Assembly: GCA_014653385.1 (NCBI GenBank)
Contig: JACWER010000011.1
Coordinates: 1-53,258, forward strand
DNA: 53,258 nucleotides
Source: Pelagibacterales bacterium SAG-MED50
GTDB taxonomy: Bacteria > Pseudomonadota > Alphaproteobacteria > Pelagibacterales > Pelagibacteraceae
Reading direction: 5' to 3'
Both the position numbers and the translations under genes were made by a program. The notes beneath the pieces are model-generated. The model did not search any database. It saw nothing but the letters and a program-made list of their open reading frames with translations, and was not told the DNA's origin. Below are positions 21,047-30,906 of the stretch, in pieces (the first letter of the stretch is position 1; each line of letters starts with the position of its first letter).

Positions 21047-21820
21047 ATGTTCATCAATAATTTTGACCCAGTAGCTTTTCAAATTTTATCATTTGAAATC
21101 AGATGGTATTCTTTAGCTTACATTATTGGGATTGTGATTGGTTGGACATTGTGCAAAAAAATATTTATTAAAAATTTAGATATAAATGAAAAATTTGATG
21201 ACTATATAACTTATCTTATAATTGGAATAATTTTAGGTGGAAGAATTGGTTACGTCATTTTTTATAACTTTTCCTATTACTTGGATAACGTTTTAGATAT
21301 TTTTAAGATTTGGCAAGGAGGAATGTCATTTCATGGTGGATTGCTTGGCGTAATTATTTCAAGTTATATTTTTGCAAAAAAAAATAACCAAAATCCATTT
21401 TCATATTTAGACCAAGTGTCGTTGGTGGCCCCAGTTGGAATTTTTTTTGGAAGATTAGCTAATTTTATAAATTCAGAACTTTATGGAAAAGCTTCTGATG
21501 TGCCATGGTCAGTTATTTTTATTAAAGTAGACAGTTTATCAAGACACCCCTCGCAATTGTATGAGGCAATTTTAGAAGGTATAATTTTATTCTTAATATT
21601 AATATATTTTAAAAATAGAAATTATTTAAAAAAACCTGGTTTAATTTCAGGATTATTTTTAATTTTTTATTCTTTGTTTAGATTCTTTGTCGAATTTTTA
21701 AGAGTTCCAGATGAACAGATAGGTTATTTGATTTTGAATTTAACTATGGGTCAAATTATAAGTTTAGTGTTTGCTTTGATTGGAATAACTATTTTTTACC
21801 ATAAATATGAAAGCAAATAG
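21047..21820 (+). CDS. lgt: Prolipoprotein diacylglyceryl transferase
   Basis: Inner-membrane enzyme that attaches diacylglycerol to the lipobox Cys of lipoprotein precursors. The 257 residues contain about seven membrane helices, the family motif MSFHGGLLGV and the Lgt signature GRLANFINSELYG with its essential Arg/Asn. RHPSQLYEAILEG follows as usual. It overlaps midA by 14 bp and starts the lgt-midA-pgeF-prs run. Confidence 0.95.
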   Translation: MFINNFDPVAFQILSFEIRWYSLAYIIGIVIGWTLCKKIFIKNLDINEKFDDYITYLIIGIILGGRIGYVIFYNFSYYLDNVLDIFKIWQGGMSFHGGLLGVIISSYIFAKKNNQNPFSYLDQVSLVAPVGIFFGRLANFINSELYGKASDVPWSVIFIKVDSLSRHPSQLYEAILEGIILFLILIYFKNRNYLKKPGLISGLFLIFYSLFRFFVEFLRVPDEQIGYLILNLTMGQIISLVFALIGITIFYHKYESK

Positions 21821-22856
21821 AAATTTACCCTTAGATCAATTTATAGAACTTGCTCTTTACGACAAAGTTAATGGATACTATATGAAAAAAAATCCTTTTG
21901 GAAAAGAAGGTGATTTTATTACTGCCCCAAATATTACAAGACTTTTTTCAGAAATAATTGCGATATGGGTGGTGACCTTTTGGAAAAGTATTGGATCACC
22001 AAAAACATTTAACTTATTAGAGTTTGGGTCTGGAAATGGTGAGATGATGAAAGTTATTATTGAAACATTGAAAAACTTTCCAGAGTGTTTTCTTAATTGT
22101 AATTTTCAAATACATGAAAAGAGTGAACTTTTAAAAAAAAAACAACAATTAAGTTTGAAATCTGAAAAAATAACCTGGATAAAAGATATAAAAAAAAATA
22201 ATTCATTTCCTACAATATTTTTAGCAAATGAGTTTTTTGATGCACTGCCGATTAAGCAATTTTTTAAAAAAAAAGAAGTTTGGTTTGAAAGATTTGTTGA
22301 TTTAAAGGCTGAAAAAAAAGCTGAATTTAAAGAAGAGCCAGTAGATATAAAAGATATTGAACATGATGTAAATTTTGAAATTTCAAAAGACCAAGAAATT
22401 ATTGAATATTCTCCAGGTTCATTTGAATATTTAAAACATATTTGTAATTTAATTAAAAAGAATGATGGTGGAATACTAATAATTGATTATGGATATTTGC
22501 AATTTAAAATGCACGAAACTCTTCAAGCTGTCAAAAATCATAAACATACAAACATTTTAGAAGATATTGGAGACTCTGATATAACGTATAATATTAATTT
22601 CAATTTATTTAAAACATTTGTTGATCAATTTGGTGATTTAAATTCTATGATTTGTAATCAAAAAAAATTTTTGACCAGCATGGGAATAGTTCAAAGAGCA
22701 GAAATTATAAGTGAAAATATACCTTTCACAAAAAAATCAGACTTATTTTACAGAATTAGACGTCTTATAGATGAAAAACAAATGGGTGAGTTATTTAAAG
22801 TAATGTTAATAAAAAAGAAAAAAAATAAATTTAAAACAGGTTTTGAAATTGATTAA
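21807..22856 (+). CDS. MidA/NDUFAF7-family SAM-dependent methyltransferase
   Basis: A 349-residue protein of the MidA family (DUF185). The mitochondrial member NDUFAF7 methylates an Arg in complex I. Motifs are KEGDFITAPNITRLFSE near the N-terminus, the SAM-binding EFGSGNGEMMK, and ANEFFDALPIKQF, all typical. DIGDSDITYNINF marks the second half. Assigning an NADH dehydrogenase target is inference from the mitochondrial homologue. A run of ten A at 22133-22142 lies in frame and could be slippage-prone. The gene overlaps lgt and pgeF by 14 bp each. Confidence 0.87.
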   Translation: MKANRNLPLDQFIELALYDKVNGYYMKKNPFGKEGDFITAPNITRLFSEIIAIWVVTFWKSIGSPKTFNLLEFGSGNGEMMKVIIETLKNFPECFLNCNFQIHEKSELLKKKQQLSLKSEKITWIKDIKKNNSFPTIFLANEFFDALPIKQFFKKKEVWFERFVDLKAEKKAEFKEEPVDIKDIEHDVNFEISKDQEIIEYSPGSFEYLKHICNLIKKNDGGILIIDYGYLQFKMHETLQAVKNHKHTNILEDIGDSDITYNINFNLFKTFVDQFGDLNSMICNQKKFLTSMGIVQRAEIISENIPFTKKSDLFYRIRRLIDEKQMGELFKVMLIKKKKNKFKTGFEID

Positions 22857-23607
22857 ATCAAAAAAATTAGCAAAAATAGAAAATCTTAAACACGGCTTTT
22901 TTAATAGTATCGGTGGACACTCTAAAAATATTTACAAAAGTTTAAACTGTGGGCCAGGCTCATTAGATAATAAAACAAATATAAAAAAAAACCTACAAAT
23001 AGTAAGAAAAAAAATTAGCGATAAAGCAAAAAATATTATTTTACTTCATCAAGTCCACAGCAATAAGTTTATATTCATTGATAAAAAATATAGCAATAAA
23101 AACAAACCAAAGGCTGATGCTGTAATTACGAATCAAAGAAATTTACCTATTGCTGTTTTAACTGCTGATTGCACTCCAATATTAATTTATGATGATAAAA
23201 CTAAAATGATAGCTGCAATTCATGCAGGCTGGAAAGGTGCTTTTAAAGGTATTGTAGATAAAGTAATTAAATTTATGATTAAAAAAGGTTGTAAGTTAGA
23301 AAATATCACAGCTGTTATAGGTCCATCTATTTCTTCAAAAAACTATGAGATAAAAGAGGATTTTAAGAAAAAATTTATTAAAAAGGATAAAAAAAATTTG
23401 ATATTTTTTAAAAATAAAAAAAATAAATTATATTTTGATTTACCTAAATATATATATGCATCACTTAAAACTATTAAGATTAAACATATAGATTTTTTAA
23501 AAATTGATACTTTTGATATCAAAAATAAATTTTTCAGTGCAAGAAGAGCTTTAAAATTGAAACATAATGATTATGGTAGAAATATTTCAATAATTATGCT
23601 TAATTAG
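22843..23607 (+). CDS. pgeF: Peptidoglycan editing factor / polyphenol oxidase family (YfiH/LACC1)
   Basis: A 254-residue multicopper-oxidase-unrelated laccase-domain protein. Metal-binding residues are visible in [22 protein letters not shown] and [12 protein letters not shown], followed by [11 protein letters not shown]. In E. coli the homologue removes wrongly incorporated L-serine from peptidoglycan precursors; LACC1 homologues act on purine nucleosides. Start is probably TTG 22843, with no nearby ATG; it overlaps midA by 14 bp. The protein is unusually Lys-rich. Confidence 0.86.
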   Translation: MKLIKSKKLAKIENLKHGFFNSIGGHSKNIYKSLNCGPGSLDNKTNIKKNLQIVRKKISDKAKNIILLHQVHSNKFIFIDKKYSNKNKPKADAVITNQRNLPIAVLTADCTPILIYDDKTKMIAAIHAGWKGAFKGIVDKVIKFMIKKGCKLENITAVIGPSISSKNYEIKEDFKKKFIKKDKKNLIFFKNKKNKLYFDLPKYIYASLKTIKIKHIDFLKIDTFDIKNKFFSARRALKLKHNDYGRNISIIMLN

Positions 23608-23615
23608 GTTTTTTA

Positions 23616-24548
23616 ATGAAATTATTATCCGGAAACAGCAACAAGCCTCTTAGCAAAAATATTGCAAAATATTTAAAATCTAAATTGGTGAACTCAAGTA
23701 TTAGAAATTTTTCTGATGGTGAAATTTATGTTGAAATAAATGAAAACATAAGAGGAAACAGTATTTTTATTATTCAATCAATTTCATCACCTGCTAATGA
23801 TAATCTAATGGAGCTTTTGCTGTGTATAGATGCTTTAAAAAGATCTTCAGCAAAAAATATCACTGCTGTTATTCCATATTTTGGTTATGCAAGACAAGAT
23901 AGAAAAGTTGTCCCAAGAACTTCCATCTCAGCAAAACTTGTATCAAACTTAATTACTAAAGCTGGTGCTGATAGAGTTGTGACTGTTGATTTGCATGCAG
24001 GTCAAATTCAAGGTTTTTTTGATATTCCAGTTGATAACTTATTTGCAACTCCTATTTTTGCAAGACATGTCAAAAAAAAGATAAAAAATAAAAATATTAT
24101 TTGTGTTGCACCTGATGTGGGTGGAACTGAAAGAGCTAGAGCATTAGGAAAGCTTTTAAATGTAGGGCTTGCAATTGTGGATAAGAGGCGACCAAAGCCA
24201 GGCCAATCACAGGTAATGAATGTAATCGGTGACGTTAAAGACAAAACTTGTATAATCGTTGATGATATAATTGACTCAGGTGGAACAATAGTTAATGCCG
24301 CTAAGGCTCTTAAAGATAGAGGTGCGAAGGAAGTTTATGTTTACATCACACATGGTGTGCTTAGTGGAGAGGCTGTAAAAAAAATTAAAAATTCTGTAAT
24401 TAAAAATCTCGTTATTACAGACACGATTGATAACAATGATAAAATTAAAGGCACTAAAAACATTGAGGTCCTGCCAATTGCAGGTTTAATGGGAGAAGCA
24501 ATCAAAAGAATATCTAATTCGACATCTGTTTCGGATTTATTTAAATAA
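23616..24548 (+). CDS. prs: Ribose-phosphate pyrophosphokinase
   Basis: Converts ribose 5-phosphate and ATP to PRPP for nucleotide, histidine and tryptophan synthesis. At 310 residues it is full length. [27 protein letters not shown], the [19 protein letters not shown] block and the PRPP loop [14 protein letters not shown] are all present in order. It follows pgeF with an 8-bp gap and precedes rplY by 45 bp. Confidence 0.96.
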   Translation: MKLLSGNSNKPLSKNIAKYLKSKLVNSSIRNFSDGEIYVEINENIRGNSIFIIQSISSPANDNLMELLLCIDALKRSSAKNITAVIPYFGYARQDRKVVPRTSISAKLVSNLITKAGADRVVTVDLHAGQIQGFFDIPVDNLFATPIFARHVKKKIKNKNIICVAPDVGGTERARALGKLLNVGLAIVDKRRPKPGQSQVMNVIGDVKDKTCIIVDDIIDSGGTIVNAAKALKDRGAKEVYVYITHGVLSGEAVKKIKNSVIKNLVITDTIDNNDKIKGTKNIEVLPIAGLMGEAIKRISNSTSVSDLFK

Positions 24549-24593
24549 TTACCTTGAGTTATTAAAGAACTTGGGCTAAAAACCCATGATTTT

Positions 24594-25295
24594 ATGATTT
24601 CATTAGATGCAAATATTAGAAATACCAAAACTAAGGGTGAATTGAGTTTACTTAGAAACAGTGGAAATGTGCCAGCTGTAATTTATGGAGGAGAAGCTCA
24701 AAATGAAACAATATCTGTTTCTAAAAAAATATTAAAATCACTAATAGAAAAACAAAATTTTTTATCCAATATAGTCACTTTAAAAGTTGATGGTAAGCCT
24801 CAAAATGTTCTTCCAAGAGAAATTAAGTACCATATTATTTCTGATGAACCAATTCATGTAGATTTTTTAAGAGTTGTTCCAGGTATAAAAATAAGAATAG
24901 AAGTGCCTGTCCAGTTCATAAATCATGAAAAATCTCCAGGTTTAAAAAGAGGGGGAGTTTTAAACATTGTTAGAAGAAAAGTAGAGTTAAGATGTCCAAG
25001 TGAAAAGATTCCTGAAAGTTTAGTAATAGATCTAGATGGAATTGATATTGGTGAAAGTTTTAAAATATCATCGATAAACTTAGAATCAGATGTAACTCCA
25101 ACAATTAAGGGTAGAGACTTTGTTATTGCAACATTAGCCGCACCTACAGTAATGAAAGAACCTGAAAAACCTGCTGAAGCGGAAGCTGCAGAAGGTGAAG
25201 CAGGATCTGAAGCAGCGGTTGATGGTGAAAAGCCAACTGCAGAAGGTGAAGCAAAAGAAGGTGAAGACAAAAAAACTGCTGAAGAAAAGAAATAA
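24594..25295 (+). CDS. rplY: 50S ribosomal protein L25/Ctc (long form with acidic tail)
   Basis: Binds 5S rRNA in the large subunit. Residues 1 to about 95 form the L25 domain (LRNSGNVPAVIYGG, PREIKYHII, PIHVDFLRV), and about 96-185 the C-terminal TL5/Ctc beta domain (VPVQFINHEKSPGLKRGGVL). A final stretch of about 45 residues is Ala/Glu/Gly/Lys-rich and acidic; such tails are common in long alphaproteobacterial Ctc proteins. The rplY-pth-ychF order is a familiar alphaproteobacterial cluster. The tail is more G+C-rich than its surroundings. Confidence 0.95.
   Translation: MISLDANIRNTKTKGELSLLRNSGNVPAVIYGGEAQNETISVSKKILKSLIEKQNFLSNIVTLKVDGKPQNVLPREIKYHIISDEPIHVDFLRVVPGIKIRIEVPVQFINHEKSPGLKRGGVLNIVRRKVELRCPSEKIPESLVIDLDGIDIGESFKISSINLESDVTPTIKGRDFVIATLAAPTVMKEPEKPAEAEAAEGEAGSEAAVDGEKPTAEGEAKEGEDKKTAEEKK
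25186..25253 (+). repeat. In-frame 17-bp direct repeat in the rplY tail
   Basis: The sequence CTGCAGAAGGTGAAGCA occurs exactly at 25186-25202 and again at 25237-25253, 51 bp (17 codons) apart, so it is in frame and encodes the repeated AEGEA of the acidic tail. This looks like expansion of a low-complexity coding tail rather than a mobile repeat. Confidence 0.8.
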
Positions 25296-25332
25296 TCTGC
25301 CAAAGTTAAATTTTACTACTCATTAAAAAAAT

Positions 25333-25896
25333 ATGCTTTTATTTGTAGGCTTAGGCAACCCAACTCCAGATAGTGAGAATAATAGACATAATGTTGGCTT
25401 TAAAATTATAGACTCTATTAATAAAAAATTTAGCTTATCAAAACAAAAACCAAAATTTAAAGGACTACTAACAACTGGGAATGTTGGTAATCAAAAAGTT
25501 TATGCAATCAAACCATTAACATTTATGAATAATTCAGGAATTTGCATTAGAGAACTTATTGAATATTTTAAAATAGATGCAGAAGATGTAATTGTTTTTC
25601 ATGATGATTTAGATGTAGAGTTTGGAAAAATTAAAGCAAAGTTTGGCGGATCAAGTGCGGGACATAATGGAATTGCATCCATTGATAAATTTATAGGCAA
25701 AGATTATTCAAGAGTAAGAATTGGTATTGGCAAACCAAAAGAAAATATTGAAGTGGGAGATTTTGTACTTCAAAATTTTGAAGAAGAAGAATTAACTGTT
25801 ATAGAAAAAATCTCAAATCATATTAATGAGTCAATTTCTATATTAGTTGAAAAAAAATTAGATCTATTTTCTAGTACAGTAAATAACAATAAATAA
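25333..25896 (+). CDS. pth: Peptidyl-tRNA hydrolase
   Basis: Releases tRNA from peptidyl-tRNA dropped by ribosomes. The 187-residue chain has the family start LLFVGLGNPTPDSENNRHNVGF with the catalytic His, then KPLTFMNNSG, HDDLDVEFGKIK and GGSSAGHNGIASI. Length is normal. The last base of its stop codon is the first base of the ychF start codon, so the two are coupled. Confidence 0.95.
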   Translation: MLLFVGLGNPTPDSENNRHNVGFKIIDSINKKFSLSKQKPKFKGLLTTGNVGNQKVYAIKPLTFMNNSGICIRELIEYFKIDAEDVIVFHDDLDVEFGKIKAKFGGSSAGHNGIASIDKFIGKDYSRVRIGIGKPKENIEVGDFVLQNFEEEELTVIEKISNHINESISILVEKKLDLFSSTVNNNK

Positions 25897-26969
25897 TGAG
25901 CTTTAAATGTGGAATTGTTGGTTTGCCCAATGTTGGTAAATCTACGTTATTTAATGCATTAACAAATTCCAGTAAAGCTCAAGCAGCAAATTTTCCTTTT
26001 TGTACAATTGATCCAAATGTTGGTATGGTTCCTGTACCTGACGAAAGATTAAATAACTTATCTAAAGTTTCAAAATCTAAAAAAATTATAAATACTACCA
26101 TTTCATTTGTTGATATTGCTGGCTTAGTGAAGGGCGCATCTAAAGGAGAAGGATTAGGTAATAAGTTTTTGTCACATATCAGAGAGGTAGATGCGATTAT
26201 TCACATGATAAGATGCTTCGACTCTAATGATATTCAAAATGTAAATCCGACAGTAGACCCCGTCAGAGATCTAGAAATAATCGAAACTGAAATGATGCTA
26301 GCTGACTTAGAGTCAATTCAAAAAAGATTAGAAAAAAGTAATAAAAAAAACGTTGATGAACATCAATTAAAAATTCTAGAAGTGGCATTAGATTGTATTA
26401 ATAACGATAAAGATATCTCAATTCTAAAATCTCAATTTGAAGGAAAATTACTCAATCAATGTGGTTTATTATCTATTAAACCAAAAATATTTGTATGCAA
26501 CGTAGATGAGCAAAGTGTTCAAGAAGGTAATCAGTATACAAAAAATTTTACAGAAAAATTTGGTGAAGAAAATACTCTTATAGTGTCAGCCGATATAGAA
26601 AACCAAATCAATGAACTTGAGTCTACAGAGAGAAAAAACTATATGGAAATGATTGGTTTGAAAGAAACTGGATTGAGCATGTTAATTCAAAAAGGTTATA
26701 AGATTTTAGAATTAGATACTTATTTTACTTCTGGTCCAGAAGAAACAAGAGCATGGACTATACAAAAAAACTGTACAGCTCCTAAAGCTGCTGGTGAAAT
26801 TCATACTGATTTTGAAAAAGGTTTTATAAGAGCAGAAACAGTTTCCTATGAAGATTTTGTAGCAAATGATGGATGGGTTAATTCAAAGACTAATGGAAAA
26901 ATGAGATTAGAAGGTAAAGATTATATAGTTAAAGACGGTGATGTATTAAACTTCAGATTCAACACGTGA
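25896..26969 (+). CDS. ychF: Redox-regulated ATPase YchF (OLA1 family)
   Basis: A 357-residue TRAFAC-class ATPase that associates with ribosomes. Walker A is GLPNVGKSTLF and the switch region has DIAGLVKGASKGEGLGNKFL. The specificity motif is NVDE, the NxxE form that makes this family prefer ATP over GTP. The C-terminal TGS domain ends ...GKDYIVKDGDVLNFRFN. The 3' end overlaps petC in opposite orientation by 24 bp. Confidence 0.95.
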   Translation: MSFKCGIVGLPNVGKSTLFNALTNSSKAQAANFPFCTIDPNVGMVPVPDERLNNLSKVSKSKKIINTTISFVDIAGLVKGASKGEGLGNKFLSHIREVDAIIHMIRCFDSNDIQNVNPTVDPVRDLEIIETEMMLADLESIQKRLEKSNKKNVDEHQLKILEVALDCINNDKDISILKSQFEGKLLNQCGLLSIKPKIFVCNVDEQSVQEGNQYTKNFTEKFGEENTLIVSADIENQINELESTERKNYMEMIGLKETGLSMLIQKGYKILELDTYFTSGPEETRAWTIQKNCTAPKAAGEIHTDFEKGFIRAETVSYEDFVANDGWVNSKTNGKMRLEGKDYIVKDGDVLNFRFNT

Positions 26970-27725
26970 CCATATTTTTTTCATACTGAAATAAACTAAG
27001 ATAGTTAAAATAATCAAATAAACAATTGCTTTAAAACCCATTTGGTGTCTAGATTCTAAGTGTGGCTCTGCTGCCCACATTAAAAATGTTGTCACGTCTT
27101 TTGACATTTGTTCAACTGTTGCTTTAGTTCCATCTCCATATTCTATTAGATCATCTGAAAGTGGAGCAGACATTCTAATTTTATTTCCATACATATATTT
27201 GTTGTAATGAACACCTTCGTCTAAGGTCATTCCAGTTGGCGCATCTTCGTAACCTTGAAGCAAAGAATAAATATAATCTACCCCACCCCCTCTAGCTTTA
27301 ACTAAAACTGACATGTCAGGTGGATATGCTCCACCATTGGCTGCTTGAGCTGCTTTGACATTTTCGTATGGCATTACAAATTTATCAGACAATTTTGCTG
27401 GTCTATCAAACATTTCACCATCTGCATTAGGTCCATCAGTTACTTCGAAAGATGCTGCTATAGCTTTCACTTCTGCCTCTGAAAATTCTGGACCACCCTT
27501 TTCTCCTAAGTTTCTATAACTTAGGTATTTCATTGAGTGACAAGAAGCACAGACTTCTGTGTAAACTTGATAACCTCTTTGAAGTGAACCTCTATCAAAT
27601 TTACCAAAAAGTCCCTTAAAACTCCAATCAGTTTTTAAATAATCAACTTTTTCAGCTGATTGTGATTGAGTAACTGTAAAAAAAAATAAGACTAGAATTG
27701 AAAATAATTTAATAAAATTCTTCAC
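26946..27725 (-). CDS. petC: Cytochrome c1 of the bc1 complex
   Basis: Haem c subunit of complex III, carrying electrons from the Rieske protein to soluble cytochrome c. A signal peptide covers about residues 1-23 (ending ...SQSA). The haem-binding CASCH lies near residue 50 (VCASCHSMKYLSYRN), and a Met axial-ligand candidate is in NKIRMSAPLSDDL. One C-terminal membrane anchor occupies about residues 230-250. Its start is 1 bp after the stop of petB, and its end overlaps ychF. Confidence 0.95.
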   Translation of the reverse strand: MKNFIKLFSILVLFFFTVTQSQSAEKVDYLKTDWSFKGLFGKFDRGSLQRGYQVYTEVCASCHSMKYLSYRNLGEKGGPEFSEAEVKAIAASFEVTDGPNADGEMFDRPAKLSDKFVMPYENVKAAQAANGGAYPPDMSVLVKARGGGVDYIYSLLQGYEDAPTGMTLDEGVHYNKYMYGNKIRMSAPLSDDLIEYGDGTKATVEQMSKDVTTFLMWAAEPHLESRHQMGFKAIVYLIILTILVYFSMKKIWSRVESEV

Positions 27726-27726
27726 T

Positions 27727-28989
27727 TTATTTATCTATACTTTCTTTATTTTTAGCCATTGCCAAATTTGGAGACCCTCCGAGAATAGGTTCCGTTATAC
27801 TTAATGGAACAGGCAATGTTTTTTCTTTAAATCCTAAAACTGGTAAAATCACCAAGAAATGAAGAAAATAATATGCAGTAGCTACTCTCGCAATTAATAA
27901 GTAAAGCCCTTCTGCTGGCATAGCTCCCATGTATCCTAGAATTAAAACATCAGCTACAAGTATCCAATAGAACTGTTTGTACAAAGGTCTAAAAACTGCA
28001 GATCTTATTTTTGAAGTATCTAACCATGGTAGTACAGCTAAGATTAAAATAGCTGAAAGCATTGCTACAACTCCAAGCAACTTGTCAGGCACAGATCTTA
28101 AAATTGCATAAAAAGGTAAAAGATACCATTCAGGAACAATATGAGCAGGAGTTACCATTGGATTAGCTTCGATATAGTTATCAGCATGGCCTAAAATATT
28201 TGGTGAATAAAAAACAAAAAAGGCAAAAACAATCATAAACATCAGTAATGCAAATCCATCTTTAATAACAATGTATGGATGAAACGGAACTGTATCTTTT
28301 GAAGGTTTCTTTATATCAATTCCAACTGGGTTGTTATTTCCAGGAACATGAAGAGCCCAAATATGCAAAACTACTAATCCCAAAATTAAAAAAGGAATTA
28401 AATAATGGAGTGTAAAAAATCTAGTTAAAGTAGGATTATCTACAGAATAACCGCCCCATAACCAAGTAACAATTCCCTCACCCACTAATGGGATTGCACT
28501 AAATAAATTTGTAATAACTGTTGCTCCCCAGAAACTCATTTGACCCCAAGGTAATACGTAGCCCATGAATGCAGCGGCCATCATTAACAGATAAATGATT
28601 ATTCCAATTATCCAAATAATTTCTCTTGGAGATTTGTAAGATCCATAAAATAAAGATCTAAATATATGAATATAAACTGCTAAAAAAAACATTGATGCAC
28701 CATTTGCATGAATGTATCTTATTAACCAACCATAGTTAACATCTCTCATTATATGCTCAACACTTTCAAAAGCCATATCAGCATGAGCTATGTAATGCAT
28801 TGCAAGTGTTAAACCAGTTACAATCTGAGTTATTAAACAGAAAGTTAGAATTCCTCCAAATGTCCACCAGTAGTTTAAATTTTTTGGAGTAGGATAATCT
28901 GTTAAGTGATTTGCTAAAGTTAAAAGTGGAAGTCTATCATTAAACCATTTTCCAACTTTTGATGTAGGCGTATATTCGTGATCACTCAT
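27727..28989 (-). CDS. petB: Cytochrome b of the bc1 complex
   Basis: Membrane core of complex III, holding the two b haems and the Qo and Qi quinone sites. The 420 residues include eight membrane helices, the haem ligands in RYIHANG/YIHIFR and [15 protein letters not shown], and the Qo-site [13 protein letters not shown]. Length is normal for the undivided bacterial cytochrome b. It lies between petA and petC in the standard alphaproteobacterial order, with 8 bp from petA. Confidence 0.97.
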   Translation of the reverse strand: MSDHEYTPTSKVGKWFNDRLPLLTLANHLTDYPTPKNLNYWWTFGGILTFCLITQIVTGLTLAMHYIAHADMAFESVEHIMRDVNYGWLIRYIHANGASMFFLAVYIHIFRSLFYGSYKSPREIIWIIGIIIYLLMMAAAFMGYVLPWGQMSFWGATVITNLFSAIPLVGEGIVTWLWGGYSVDNPTLTRFFTLHYLIPFLILGLVVLHIWALHVPGNNNPVGIDIKKPSKDTVPFHPYIVIKDGFALLMFMIVFAFFVFYSPNILGHADNYIEANPMVTPAHIVPEWYLLPFYAILRSVPDKLLGVVAMLSAILILAVLPWLDTSKIRSAVFRPLYKQFYWILVADVLILGYMGAMPAEGLYLLIARVATAYYFLHFLVILPVLGFKEKTLPVPLSITEPILGGSPNLAMAKNKESIDK

Positions 28990-28997
28990 AATATTAA

Positions 28998-29507
28998 TTA
29001 TCCAATTTTAATTGTATTATCATTAACAAATTCGTATTTTGGAACTTCCATGTTTAAAGGTGCTGGACCTTTTCTAATTCTACCAGATGTATCGTAATGC
29101 GAGCCATGACATGGGCAAAACCAACCATCATAATCACCTTTATCATTTAATGGAACACAGCCTAAATGAGTGCAAACACCAACCATTACTAACCACTCAG
29201 GATCTTTAGCTCTATCTTCATCTTTTTCAGGATGTATTAGATCTTCCATTTTAACCGACCTAGCTTCTGAAATTTCCTCTTGAGTTCTTCTTCTAATAAA
29301 CACTGGTTTTCCTCTCCAAAGTACAGTTATAGTATTTCCAGGTTTAACTGAACTTACATCAACTTCTGTACTTGCTAGTGCTTTTACAGAGGCATCTGGA
29401 TTCATTTGATCAACTAATGGCCAAACAACTGCAGCCACACCTACTGCTCCCACAGCATATGAGGCAGTAAATAAAAAATCTCGTCTTTCCGGTTTTTTAT
29501 CTGACAT
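28998..29507 (-). CDS. petA: Ubiquinol-cytochrome c reductase Rieske iron-sulfur subunit
   Basis: Binds the 2Fe-2S cluster that takes the first electron from ubiquinol. Both cluster motifs are present: CTHLGC and CPCHGSHYD. The N-terminus has a twin-arginine pattern (RRDFLF) followed by one membrane helix, consistent with Tat export and an uncleaved anchor. The 169 residues are typical. It is the first gene of petABC and is divergent from trmL across 93 bp. Confidence 0.96.
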   Translation of the reverse strand: MSDKKPERRDFLFTASYAVGAVGVAAVVWPLVDQMNPDASVKALASTEVDVSSVKPGNTITVLWRGKPVFIRRRTQEEISEARSVKMEDLIHPEKDEDRAKDPEWLVMVGVCTHLGCVPLNDKGDYDGWFCPCHGSHYDTSGRIRKGPAPLNMEVPKYEFVNDNTIKIG

Positions 29508-29566
29508 ATGAATTAGTTGTTTATATTGTCTATTATTGATTTAAAAATACTTAATATACGAATTCA

Positions 29567-29572
29567 TATAAT
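29567..29572 (+). promoter_or_regulatory. Candidate -10 box for trmL-hemF-greA
   Basis: A perfect TATAAT lies 28 bp before the trmL ATG in the 93-bp petA-trmL divergent gap (29508-29600). No convincing -35 hexamer is found at normal spacing, and the region is over 80% A+T, so a chance match is possible. Confidence 0.35.
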
Positions 29573-29600
29573 ATAAAATAATAATTTTACTACTGAAAGA

Positions 29601-30074
29601 ATGACACAGAATTCAACAATTCTAAGACCTAAAATTGCACTATATGAGCCAGATATACCTCAAAATACTGCAGCAATAATTAGAACATGCGCTTGTTTAG
29701 GCGCCAGGCTTGAAATTATTGAGCCATGTGGTTTTCACTTAAGTGATAAAAGGTTTAAAAGAGTAGTGATGGACTATATGGATTGGGATAAAATTGAAAT
29801 ATATCAAAGTTCAGATAAATTTTTTGAGGCAAAAAGGAATCATAGAGTGATATTAATGACAACAAAAGCTTCGATATCATACTTAAAATTTAAATTTAAA
29901 AAAGATGACACAATACTTTTTGGTAGAGAAAGCGCTGGCGTACCTGAAAAAATTCATCAATCAATTAGTGACCAACTAAAAATACCTATGAATGAGAATA
30001 CTAGATCATTAAATATTGCATCCTCAGTAGCAATTGTATTGGCAGAAAGCTTGAGACAAACTAAATTAATATAA
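29601..30074 (+). CDS. trmL: tRNA (cytidine(34)-2'-O)-methyltransferase, SPOUT family
   Basis: Methylates the wobble ribose of certain tRNA-Leu species. The 157-residue protein matches TrmL/YibK: IALYEPDIPQNTAAIIRTCAC at the N-terminus, ILFGRESAGVP and the trefoil-knot C-terminus MNENTRSLNIASSVAIVL. Length is normal for the minimal SPOUT enzyme. It is followed by hemF after 1 bp. Confidence 0.92.
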   Translation: MTQNSTILRPKIALYEPDIPQNTAAIIRTCACLGARLEIIEPCGFHLSDKRFKRVVMDYMDWDKIEIYQSSDKFFEAKRNHRVILMTTKASISYLKFKFKKDDTILFGRESAGVPEKIHQSISDQLKIPMNENTRSLNIASSVAIVLAESLRQTKLI

Positions 30075-30075
30075 A

Positions 30076-30903
30076 ATGGACAATGAAATAAAAAAAGACT
30101 TAGCAAGCAATTGGTTTAAGCTTCTTCAAAATGCTATTTGTGACGACATTAATAGACTTGAAAAAAATAAAATAAGATTCAAATCAACTACATGGCAAAG
30201 AAGTAAAATTAAGGATGAGGGTGGAGGAGAATATAGAATTATAAAAAATGGAAAAATTTTTGAAAAAGTAGGAATAAATTTTTCAAAAGTTTACGGAAAA
30301 TTCCCAAAAAAATTTCAAAAGAGTATTCCTGGAGCTAGTAAAGATCCAAGATTTTGGGCCTCTGGAATTTCTGTAGTAATGCATATGCAAAATCCTCATA
30401 TTCCAGCAATGCATTTTAATACTAGATATATTTGTACAACTCAAAATTGGTTTGGTGGGGGAATGGATATAACTCCCTCAATTAAAGATAAAAAAGAAGA
30501 AAATAATTTTCACCTGTCATTAAAAAAAATGTGTAATCATCATAATAAAGCATATTATAAAAGATATAAAAAATGGTGTGATGAATATTTTTATCTACCA
30601 CATAGAAATGAAGCAAGAGGTATTGGTGGAATTTTTTTTGATTACAAAAAAAATAACTTTGAAAAAGACTTTAAATTTGTAAGAGATGTTGGGGTAACAT
30701 TTCAAATGATATTCAATAACATTATTCAAAAAAAAATTAATAAGAAATGGACTTTAAAAGATAAAGAGATGCAGCATATTAAAAGAGGTAGATACGCTGA
30801 ATTTAATTTATTATATGACAGAGGTACAAAATTTGGCCTACAAACCGGTGGAAACGTGGAAGGTATATTGATGTCTTTACCACCAATAGCCAAGTGGAAA
30901 TAA
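30076..30903 (+). CDS. hemF: Oxygen-dependent coproporphyrinogen III oxidase
   Basis: Oxidatively decarboxylates coproporphyrinogen III to protoporphyrinogen IX using O2, in haem synthesis. The 275 residues contain ASGISVVMHMQNPHIPAMHFNTRY, WFGGGMDITP, and the C-terminal GRYAEFNLLYDRGTKFGLQTGG block, all diagnostic of HemF. Use of the aerobic enzyme fits a strictly aerobic surface organism. It is adjacent to trmL and greA and close to petABC, whose cytochromes need haem, though on the opposite strand. Confidence 0.95.
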   Translation: MDNEIKKDLASNWFKLLQNAICDDINRLEKNKIRFKSTTWQRSKIKDEGGGEYRIIKNGKIFEKVGINFSKVYGKFPKKFQKSIPGASKDPRFWASGISVVMHMQNPHIPAMHFNTRYICTTQNWFGGGMDITPSIKDKKEENNFHLSLKKMCNHHNKAYYKRYKKWCDEYFYLPHRNEARGIGGIFFDYKKNNFEKDFKFVRDVGVTFQMIFNNIIQKKINKKWTLKDKEMQHIKRGRYAEFNLLYDRGTKFGLQTGGNVEGILMSLPPIAKWK

Positions 30904-30906
30904 AAA

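Noticed and set aside
24572..24586. TGGG-N7-CCCA hairpin between prs and rplY as terminator or L25 leader
   Set aside because: Only four base pairs and no following T-run; too weak to support either function.
24923..25303. 126-codon minus-strand frame opposite the end of rplY
   Set aside because: Its Ser/Ala/Phe-rich low-complexity product mirrors the acidic tail of L25 on the other strand.
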